NCBI GenBank assembly: GCA_036258135.1
Contig: DATAEG010000080.1
Span: forward strand, 1 to 10,274
Source: DATAEG01 sp036258135
GTDB lineage: Bacteria > Actinomycetota > Actinomycetes > Mycobacteriales > Jatrophihabitantaceae
DNA length: 10,274 nt
Direction of reading: 5' to 3'
In this document: positions 1 through 4,549 of the stretch, piece after piece
Layout of the letters: each line of letters opens with the position of its first letter
How positions within the stretch are numbered: position 1 is the first letter of the stretch
The notes under the pieces: generated by a model
Seen by the model: the letters and a program-made list of their open reading frames with translations, nothing else
What the model was told of the DNA's origin: nothing
The model's database searches: none
Made by a program: the position numbers and the translations under genes

Positions 1-983
1 AGGCGACCGCCGTGGCGGCCGAGTGCGCCCGTCTCGTCAGCAACGGCATCGAGCCCGCCGACATCGCGGTGCTGTTCCGGGTCAACGCGCAGTCGGAGGT
101 CTACGAGAACGCGCTGGCGCAGGCCGGCGTGCCCTACGTGCTGCGTGGCGGGGAGCGCTTCTTCGACCGGCCGGAGATCAAGCAGGCACGCATGCTGCTC
201 CGCGGTGCGGCGCGGTCGGAGGCCGCCGCGGAGCCGCTGCTCGACGCGGTGCGTGAGGTATTGGCGACGACTGGATGGACGCCGGGCAGCCCGCCACCCG
301 GCGGCGCGGCCCGGGAGCGTTGGGAGTCGCTGGCGTCGTTGCTCACCCTGGCCGAGGAACTGTTGGTCGCCGACCCGGACACCGGCCTGCCCGGGTTCGT
401 CGCCGAGCTGGACCAGCGCGCCGAGGCCGCGCACGCGCCGACCGTGCAGGGCGTCACCCTGGCCTCCCTGCACACCGCCAAGGGTCTCGAGTGGGACGCG
501 GTGTTCCTGGTCGGCCTGACGGATACGACGATGCCGATCCAGCACGCCACAACGCCTGAACAGATCGCCGAAGAGTGCCGCCTCCTCTACGTGGGCATGA
601 CGCGGGCCCGGGAGCGGCTGGCCCTTTCGTGGGCGCTGGCCCGGCTGCCGGGCCAGCGCCGCGGACGGCGTGTCAGCCGGTTCCTGGACGGTCTGCGCCC
701 GAAGGCCGAACGACCGAAGAAGGTCCGCGCGGAGAAGACGAATCCCGCCGATGCGGAGCTGTTCGGCCGGCTGCGGGCCTGGCGGCGCCGCCAGGCCGAC
801 GCGCAGGGCGTGCCCGCGTACGTGGTGTTCTCCGACGCCACTTTGGTTGGCATCGCGGACGCCCGCCCAGCCGACAGGGCCGCGCTGAGCCGGATCAGCG
901 GGGTAGGCCCGGCGAAGCTGGACCGTTACGCGGAGTCGGTCCTCGCGGTACTGGCCGGTGACGAGCCGGAGGCAATCGCGTAA
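1..983 (+). CDS. uvrD2: ATP-dependent DNA helicase UvrD2, C-terminal part (5' truncated by window edge)
   Basis: This is the C-terminal 326 residues of a superfamily 1 3'-5' helicase; the frame is open from base 3 and the start lies outside the window. Seen: motif IV-like FRVNAQSE (nt 75-98), motif V with LHTAKGLEW (nt 453-494), motif VI with LLYVGMTRARERL (nt 570-620), and a C-terminal HRDC domain with ISGVGPAKLDRY (about nt 750-959). A UvrD-type core ending in HRDC and lying next to whiB7 identifies UvrD2, a DNA repair helicase. Oddity: as I recall it, M. tuberculosis UvrD2 has a four-cysteine module between the core and HRDC. Here that linker (nt 696-752) is short, Lys/Arg-rich and has no cysteine. 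The TAA stop (981-983) runs into the AT-rich box of the next promoter. The family call is secure; the first half of the protein cannot be judged. Confidence 0.95.
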   Translation, partial: ATAVAAECARLVSNGIEPADIAVLFRVNAQSEVYENALAQAGVPYVLRGGERFFDRPEIKQARMLLRGAARSEAAAEPLLDAVREVLATTGWTPGSPPPGGAARERWESLASLLTLAEELLVADPDTGLPGFVAELDQRAEAAHAPTVQGVTLASLHTAKGLEWDAVFLVGLTDTTMPIQHATTPEQIAEECRLLYVGMTRARERLALSWALARLPGQRRGRRVSRFLDGLRPKAERPKKVRAEKTNPADAELFGRLRAWRRRQADAQGVPAYVVFSDATLVGIADARPADRAALSRISGVGPAKLDRYAESVLAVLAGDEPEAIA

Positions 984-1018
984 AACTGTTTGCCGCCCTT
1001 CCGCGGGTTGGGTAGCCT
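981..1018 (+). promoter_or_regulatory. Putative whiB7 leader promoter with AT-rich WhiB7-type box
   Basis: A -35-like TTGCCG (990-995) is followed by a 17-nt spacer and a -10-like TAGCCT (1013-1018) that fits the actinobacterial TANNNT pattern. Directly upstream of the -35 is an A/T-rich run (TAAAACTGT, 981-989) in otherwise GC-rich DNA. WhiB7 with sigma-A is known to act at promoters with a short AT-rich element just upstream of -35, contacted by its AT-hook, and whiB7 is autoregulated in mycobacteria. The predicted start near 1025 gives a leader of about 520 nt. The position overlaps the uvrD2 stop codon. This is inferred from pattern and spacing only. Confidence 0.5.
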
Positions 1019-1033
1019 GCCTGACGAGCTATC

Positions 1034-1051
1034 GTCGCGTTTTGGCGCGAC
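1034..1051 (+). other. Small hairpin near the predicted 5' end of the whiB7 leader
   Basis: GTCGCG (1034-1039) and CGCGAC (1046-1051) form a perfect 6-bp stem with a TTTTGG loop. It sits about 10 nt after the predicted transcript start and 12 nt before the SD of the upstream ORF. It could stabilise the 5' end or be an operator. No T-tract follows, so it is not an intrinsic terminator. Confidence 0.35.
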
Positions 1052-1078
1052 CTGAGACCGCGAGGGAGGTGACCTGCT

Positions 1079-1303
1079 ATGGAGATGACGAACAGCACGG
1101 AGACGTTCGAGGCCGCCAAGGTCTGGACGTCTGCGCCGGCCGTCCCGCAGGTCACCTCGGTCCTGGTGGACCCGCGCTCGGCCGCGTTCGAGGGGACCCG
1201 TGTGCCCAGCGGACCGCAGACGATCCCGGCTGTCGCGGCCATCGATGCCGTCCTGAGCATGCAGAACGCTGGCGGTGTCCCGCCTCGAGGAGCACCACGC
1301 TGA
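1079..1303 (+). CDS. 74-codon upstream ORF in the whiB7 leader (putative regulatory leader peptide)
   Basis: ATG at 1079 follows a near-perfect SD, GGGAGGTGA (1064-1072). A second in-frame ATG is at 1085. Third codon positions are mostly G/C until the last 8 or so codons, where codons such as CCT, CGA, GGA, GCA and CCA appear. That 3' tail (1282-1293) is one arm of a predicted antiterminator helix, which would explain the change. The product is 74 aa, has no cysteine, no obvious membrane segment and no domain I recognise. It ends VPPRGAPR, with a Pro-Pro-Arg near the end. By analogy with mycobacterial whiB7 and Streptomyces wblC leaders, the likely role is to let translation control termination of the whiB7 transcript. 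It could also encode a functional small protein, since it is long for a leader peptide. That it is translated is well supported; its function is inferred. Confidence 0.7.
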   Translation: MEMTNSTETFEAAKVWTSAPAVPQVTSVLVDPRSAAFEGTRVPSGPQTIPAVAAIDAVLSMQNAGGVPPRGAPR

Positions 1304-1339
1304 GTATCAGTCGATACCGAGCGAGGCTCTTCTCGAGGC
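1282..1339 (+). promoter_or_regulatory. Predicted antiterminator structure of the whiB7 attenuator
   Basis: GCCTCGAGGAGC (1282-1293), inside the last codons of the upstream ORF, pairs with 1326-1339 (GCTC, 2-nt TT bulge, CTCGAGGC), giving 12 bp. The enclosed region starts with the TGA stop (1301-1303), then a perfect nested hairpin GTATC-AGTC-GATAC (1304-1317). The 3' arm covers 1335-1339, the first five bases of the terminator stem, so the two structures exclude each other. A ribosome at the stop codon would be expected to cover 1282-1293 and free the terminator. The pairing is seen in sequence; the switching is inferred. Confidence 0.65.
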
Positions 1340-1377
1340 CGCGGATCCCGATCAGGGACCGTGGCCTCTTTGTTTGT
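1335..1377 (+). terminator. Intrinsic terminator (attenuator) in the whiB7 leader
   Basis: The stem pairs GAGGCCGCGG (1335-1344) with CCGTGGCCTC (1359-1368), 10 bp including one G-U. After a bulged A1345, TCCC (1346-1349) pairs with GGGA (1355-1358) around a 5-nt loop (GATCA). The T-rich tail TTTGTTTGT (1369-1377) follows at once. This is a complete Rho-independent terminator, uncommon in such GC-rich DNA. It lies 31 nt after the upstream ORF stop and about 170 nt before the whiB7 start, so its natural role is attenuation of whiB7. Confidence 0.85.
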
Positions 1378-1440
1378 CCGCATCGAGGGCGACCACCACC
1401 GGCGATACGAGAAACGCACACCGAAGAAGCGATTCAGAAG

Positions 1441-1548
1441 GGGAGGTGATGCCCGATGAACCCACTGGAACAGGCGTATGCGCAAGCCATCTATCTCGTC
1501 GATCGCACCGATCGACTTGACCATCGCCCATCCAAAGGAGAGGCAATC
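1441..1548 (+). promoter_or_regulatory. whiB7 proximal leader: first SD, in-frame ATG and hairpin before the main SD
   Basis: A near-perfect SD (GGGAGGTGAT, 1441-1450) stands 9 nt before an ATG at 1456 that is in frame with whiB7 and would add 31 residues. Third-position GC in 1456-1548 is only about 56%, against nearly 100% at the start of the main reading frame, so most of this stretch looks like leader. Just before the main SD (AAAGGAG, 1534-1540) is a perfect hairpin: GTCGATCG (1498-1505) and CGATCGAC (1509-1516), loop CAC. The hairpin may control access to the main start, or translation from 1456 may keep the leader open. Confidence 0.5.
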
Positions 1549-1884
1549 GTGACCAGCACCGTCGGCCTGCTCGACGAGAGCGGCGCCGCCGACGTCTTCG
1601 CCGAGCTCGGCTCGGACGGCTCCGCGCCCATCTGGGCGTACCTGCCGGACCTGCCGTGCCGTGTCGAAGATGCCGACCTGTGGTTCGCCGAAAAGCCGGC
1701 CGAACTGGAGCAGGCGAAGGCGTTCTGCCGGACCTGCCCGGTGCGGCTGACCTGCCTGGCCGGAGCCATCGCCCGGCGCGAGCCGTGGGGCGTGTGGGGC
1801 GGCGAGATCTTCGAACGCGGAGAGGTCATCGCCCGCAAGCGCCCGCGCGGTCGCCCGCGCAAGGACCAAGGCGTGGCCGCATGA
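1549..1884 (+). CDS. whiB7: WhiB7-type transcriptional regulator (WhiB family iron-sulfur protein with AT-hook)
   Basis: WhiB7 (WblC in Streptomyces) is a cytoplasmic [4Fe-4S] protein that binds the main sigma factor and activates intrinsic antibiotic resistance genes. With GTG at 1549 the product has 111 aa. Cluster ligands are C37, C60, C63 and C69 (C-x22-C-x2-C-x5-C). The WhiB glycine turn EPWGVWGGE is at residues 78-86. The C-terminal AT-hook RGRPRK at 100-105 separates WhiB7 from other WhiB proteins. The start is chosen for its SD (AAAGGAG, 1534-1540, 8 nt away) and the sharp rise in third-position GC exactly there; an upstream ATG at 1456 with a strong SD would give 142 aa. The gene follows uvrD2 on the same strand, behind an attenuator leader, and ends 4 nt before a hairpin repeat. 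The identity is secure; the start is less so. Confidence 0.96.
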   Translation: MTSTVGLLDESGAADVFAELGSDGSAPIWAYLPDLPCRVEDADLWFAEKPAELEQAKAFCRTCPVRLTCLAGAIARREPWGVWGGEIFERGEVIARKRPRGRPRKDQGVAA

Positions 1885-1888
1885 AGCT

Positions 1889-1934
1889 CACCCCGCGGAA
1901 ACGCCTCGCAGAGAACGCTCCGCATTTCCGCGGG
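1889..1934 (+). repeat. Hairpin repeat copy A after whiB7 (possible terminator without T-tract)
   Basis: It begins 4 nt after the whiB7 stop. A perfect 10-bp stem pairs CCCGCGGAAA (1892-1901) with TTTCCGCGGG (1925-1934). Further inner pairs form around the loop. It aligns without gaps over 46 nt with copy B (2304-2349), with 37 identical positions. It has no T-run, so if it terminates whiB7 it would be of the T-less type proposed for actinomycetes. Confidence 0.65.
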
Positions 1935-1944
1935 CAGGGCCTAC

Positions 1945-2017
1945 GCGGCCGGTCGCCAATGCCGGCCATGCCCGAACGAGGGTCAATGAGCGCTCGAATG
2001 GCCGAGCTCGTTCGGGC
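1945..2017 (+). other. Two consecutive inverted repeats in the whiB7 downstream spacer
   Basis: GGCCGG (1947-1952) pairs with CCGGCC (1962-1967), loop 9 nt. Directly after it, GCCCGAACGAG (1970-1980) pairs perfectly with CTCGTTCGGGC (2007-2017), 11 bp, with a 26-nt loop that contains the palindrome GAGCGCTC. The stretch 1885-2126 holds no convincing gene besides these structures. It could be an mRNA 3' structure, a small RNA, or an operator for the gene at 2127. Confidence 0.4.
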
Positions 2018-2126
2018 CAACAGCCCGGTCGTCCCGGCAACACCGAACGGCGTCTCGCGAGTCCCGCGGCGGCACCGAATCACAACCCACATCGAAGACA
2101 CCCGAATCGTTCTGAGGAGCACAGCC

Positions 2127-2300
2127 ATGTTGAGCATGCACGAATCCCTGGCACGCGAGCGAATGCACGAGGCCGAGCAGAGCGCCGCGCGGCGCCGCCT
2201 GGCCAGCCAGTTCGACGCCAAGCGTCGCAACTGGTTCACGCTGATGTTCAAGCGTCAGCGTGGCGCAGAGTCGCGTGACAACTACACGCTGGCCGGGTAA
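2127..2300 (+). CDS. Small basic hypothetical protein (57 aa)
   Basis: ATG at 2127 has a good SD, GAGGAG (2114-2119), 7 nt upstream, and third-position GC is high from there on. The 57-aa product is basic (12 Arg/Lys, 7 Asp/Glu). An amphipathic-looking charged helix spans about residues 5-35, followed by an aromatic patch NWFTLMF (35-41), a basic run and a polar tail. There is no cysteine, signal peptide or full membrane segment. I do not recognise the family. The frame is open further upstream (an ATG at 1986 would give 104 aa), but that stretch has lower third-position GC and covers inverted repeats. The gene lies between two related hairpins, copy A after whiB7 and copy B 3 nt after its own stop. 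It may be co-transcribed with whiB7 or have its own promoter. It is likely a real gene of unknown function. Confidence 0.65.
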   Translation: MLSMHESLARERMHEAEQSAARRRLASQFDAKRRNWFTLMFKRQRGAESRDNYTLAG

Positions 2301-2303
2301 GAG

Positions 2304-2349
2304 CACCCCACGAAAACGCTCCGCAAAGAACGCTGCGCGTTTTCGCAGG
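2304..2349 (+). repeat. Hairpin repeat copy B, related to the hairpin after whiB7
   Basis: It begins 3 nt after the TAA of the 57-aa gene. A perfect 9-bp stem pairs CGAAAACGC (2311-2319) with GCGTTTTCG (2337-2345), with more pairs outside and inside. Compared with copy A, one stem pair changes from G-C to A-T on both sides (1898/1928 versus 2313/2343), and two mismatches in A become C-G pairs in B. This is what selection on the fold would produce. Possible roles are 3'-end terminator or stabiliser, or a dispersed palindromic repeat. Confidence 0.65.
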
Positions 2350-2390
2350 GACCCCGAAGTAATGCGCCCGCCGGCCACACCGCACTCCCG

Positions 2391-2430
2391 AGGGGCGGCG
2401 AGACCTAGACCGTCTCGCCGCCCCTTGCGT
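2391..2430 (+). terminator. Strong stem-loop terminator before the zinc-ribbon gene
   Basis: AGGGGCGGCGAGAC (2391-2404) pairs perfectly with GTCTCGCCGCCCCT (2412-2425), 14 bp with a 7-nt loop, followed by a short T-containing tail (TTGCGT). It is placed to end transcripts from whiB7 and the 57-aa gene. The tail is weak in T, typical of high-GC genomes. No gene lies between 2301 and 2450. Confidence 0.75.
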
Positions 2431-2450
2431 CCGTGTGCTCTGATGAGCCG

Positions 2451-2624
2451 ATGGAGGTGACCTGCGCCGTCTGCGGCCGGCCCGCCTCCGACCCGCCGCC
2501 GATGGACTGGAGCCTGGCCCGGCGTCAGCGCGGCGAGCAGGTGATCGAGGAGTGGACGTGCCCGGCATGTTCGCGGGACAACGCCCGCGCCATCGAGGCG
2601 AAACTCGACCGCGAGTGGTGGTAA
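2451..2624 (+). CDS. Small zinc-ribbon-like hypothetical protein (57 aa)
   Basis: The product has two CxxC knuckles, C5-A-V-C8 and C37-P-A-C40, about 28 residues apart, as in treble-clef or zinc-ribbon proteins, so it probably binds one zinc ion. The region between them is basic (LARRQRGEQ), and the C-terminal part is a charged helix ending REWW. Third-position GC is high throughout. The start is uncertain: ATG at 2451 has no clear SD, and a GTG at 2433 or 2457 is also possible. ATG is preferred because homologous short ribbons usually begin a few residues before the first CxxC. It follows a strong terminator and so needs its own promoter; a leaderless start is possible. I do not recognise a named family. 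Binding to nucleic acid or protein is a guess from fold type only. Confidence 0.65.
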   Translation: MEVTCAVCGRPASDPPPMDWSLARRQRGEQVIEEWTCPACSRDNARAIEAKLDREWW

Positions 2625-2676
2625 CGCGCGGCGTGGAGTCCCGATGTAGGGCCGTTCCGATGCCATTCTGTGCGCC

Positions 2677-3216
2677 ATGGAGCCGCACCCGCTCGCCGGA
2701 TTCGCGAAGGGACAGCGGCGTCGGCTGATCGCGAAGACCGTTCTCGTCATTCTCGTCTCGTGGACAGCACTCCTCGGTGCGTACTACCTGATCCCGTTTG
2801 ATGATCGCTCGGCAGCCGGCGCGGTCGTTCGGTTGGTCATCGGCATGGTGATCCTGATTGTGGTGCTGGTGTGGCTGCTGGTCCGCATCCTCAACGCAGA
2901 GAACCCTGGCCTGCGTGCCGTTGAGTCCCTCGCGCTCGTCGTCATCCTGCTGATCGTCGTGTTCGCGGCGACCTATCTCTCGTTGGTGAGTGAGTCTCCG
3001 CATAGCTTCAACCAGGCGCTCGATCACAGCAGCGCGCTTTACTTCACGATCACGGTGCTGGCTACGGTCGGTTTCGGGGACATTGTGCCGGTCACCGATT
3101 TGGCGCGAATGATCGTCAGCGTGCAGATGATCGTCGACCTGGTATTCATTGCGGCCGTCGTGCGGGTGTTCATCAGCGCTGCCAGGATGGGCCAGGCCCG
3201 ACGCGAGCAGCGCTGA
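2677..3216 (+). CDS. Short potassium-channel-like membrane protein (Ion_trans_2 type)
   Basis: The protein has 179 aa with four predicted membrane segments (about 21-40, 48-71, 82-103, 141-166). Between the third and fourth lie a pore helix and the selectivity filter TVGFGD (130-135), the K+-channel signature with Phe in place of the usual Tyr. This is the two-helix-plus-pore unit of Ion_trans_2 channels preceded by two extra helices; four copies would be needed to form a pore. It has no RCK/TrkA or cyclic-nucleotide domain, and its C-terminus is only a short basic tail, so gating by a soluble domain is not evident. No SD precedes ATG 2677; a weak -10-like CATTCT (2664-2669) lies exactly 7 nt upstream, fitting a leaderless mRNA. 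It converges on the ABC1 gene with only 7 nt between stops. The family is clear; ion selectivity is inferred from the filter. Confidence 0.9.
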   Translation: MEPHPLAGFAKGQRRRLIAKTVLVILVSWTALLGAYYLIPFDDRSAAGAVVRLVIGMVILIVVLVWLLVRILNAENPGLRAVESLALVVILLIVVFAATYLSLVSESPHSFNQALDHSSALYFTITVLATVGFGDIVPVTDLARMIVSVQMIVDLVFIAAVVRVFISAARMGQARREQR

Positions 3217-3223
3217 CGGTCGG

Positions 3224-4537
3224 TCAGGCGGCGAAGCCCGGCTGCCAGCGCTCGGCTATGGACCGGTAGGGCGCGGTGGCGCCGAGTTGGCACAGCACGC
3301 CGATCGAGCCGAGCGTCACCCGGTGGATGAGCAGGTATGTCGGGGGCAGGTTCAATAGCCGACCCACCCGGGCCGCCTCGCTGCGCGGGTCGCCGATGCG
3401 GGCCGCCTCCTGCCGCATCCACTCCCGGGTGAACGTGAACGTCTCATGTGCCAGCGGCTCCAGGATCGGGCGCAGGTACTCCAGCACGGCTTCGGGATGG
3501 CTGATGGTGATCTCGGGGCGGATGAAGCCCTCCGCGTACATCGCCGCCACCACCGACTCGATGTCCCCGTCCAGCGCCATTCGGGTTATCCGCCCGATCG
3601 GCTCCGGAGCCCCCTCCGGCAACCGGGCCACCGCGCCGAAGTCCACCACGCCGAGCCGGCCGTCGGGCATCAGGCGGAAGTTCCCCGGGTGCGGGTCCGC
3701 ATGCAGCATCCTGGCCCGCTCCGGCGCCGAGAAGTGCAGCAGGGCCAGCAGGTAGCCGACCCGGTCGCGCTGCTCGTTGGTACCGGACGCGATGATGCGC
3801 GCCACCGGAATGCCGCCGATCCACTCCGACACCAGCACCTTGGGGGCGCTGGCCACGATGCGCGGCACGAGGATATTCGGGTCCGAGTCGAACGCGGTCC
3901 GGAACCCGCGCTGGCTGTCGGCCTCCAGCGCGTAGTCCAGCTCCTCGGCGATGCGCGCTTTCAGCTCGGCGAGCAGCGGCTTGACATCCATCCCTGGTGA
4001 CATGAGCGACAACAGCCGGCTGAACCGCGACAGCTGGTTGAAGTCGGCCATCAGGGCAGGCCCGGCGCCCGGATACTGCATCTTGACCGCGACCTCACGG
4101 CCGTCCGCCCACACCGCGTGATGGACCTGGCCGATGCTGGCCGCAGCTGCGGGTTCGTCGTCGAACTCGGTGAAGCGGGTGCGCCAGCGCCGCCCGAACT
4201 GCTCGGCCATCACCCGGTCGACGGTCTCCGCCTTCATCGGCGGCGCGCCTTCCTGGAGCTTGGTGAGTGCCTCCCGGTAGGGGCCGGCCACGTCCTCCGG
4301 TAACGCCGCCTCGAAGATGCTCATCGCCTGGCCGAACTTCATGGCGCCGCCCTTGAGCTGGCCCAGAACGGCGAACAGCTGTTCGGCGGTGCGACGCTGT
4401 GTCTCGGCGGCGACGTCCTCGGCGGACATGCCGGTGATCCGCTTGCCCAGGCCCAGGGTGGCCCGTCCGGCGATACCCAACGGGAGCGATGCCAGCCTCG
4501 CGGTGCGGGCCGCACCGCGTTGCGGGATATCGCTCAC
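3224..4537 (-). CDS. ABC1/UbiB (AarF, ADCK) family atypical kinase-like protein
   Basis: The 437-aa protein shows the full signature of the ABC1/UbiB family of atypical protein-kinase-like ATPases: KxGQ motif (K67-F-G-Q70), Ala-rich loop with SIGQ (131-137) replacing the usual Gly-rich loop, VAVK with lysine 152, EELD (198-201), catalytic-loop-like HADPHPGN (279-286) and metal-binding VDFGA (298-302). In other organisms the family supports ubiquinone and other isoprenoid-lipid metabolism. The M. tuberculosis relative beside whiB7, Rv3197, has been reported as an ATPase linked to macrolide tolerance (from memory). No signal peptide is seen. The GTG start (4537) is 12 nt after the stop of the ThiF-like gene, so the two are probably one operon. 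No clear SD is visible, so translational coupling is possible. The substrate is unknown. Confidence 0.93.
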   Translation of the reverse strand: MSDIPQRGAARTARLASLPLGIAGRATLGLGKRITGMSAEDVAAETQRRTAEQLFAVLGQLKGGAMKFGQAMSIFEAALPEDVAGPYREALTKLQEGAPPMKAETVDRVMAEQFGRRWRTRFTEFDDEPAAAASIGQVHHAVWADGREVAVKMQYPGAGPALMADFNQLSRFSRLLSLMSPGMDVKPLLAELKARIAEELDYALEADSQRGFRTAFDSDPNILVPRIVASAPKVLVSEWIGGIPVARIIASGTNEQRDRVGYLLALLHFSAPERARMLHADPHPGNFRLMPDGRLGVVDFGAVARLPEGAPEPIGRITRMALDGDIESVVAAMYAEGFIRPEITISHPEAVLEYLRPILEPLAHETFTFTREWMRQEAARIGDPRSEAARVGRLLNLPPTYLLIHRVTLGSIGVLCQLGATAPYRSIAERWQPGFAA

Positions 4538-4549
4538 GTTTTCAGTCTG

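Noticed and set aside
1449..1520. Second short ORF (23 codons) just before whiB7
   Set aside because: Its ATG directly abuts the SD (too close), and codon use is not biased. The SD serves ATG 1456 better.
1986..2126. Longer form of the 57-aa protein starting at ATG 1986
   Set aside because: SD is weaker and closer, third-position GC is lower, and the segment overlaps an 11-bp inverted repeat. Not excluded, but less likely.
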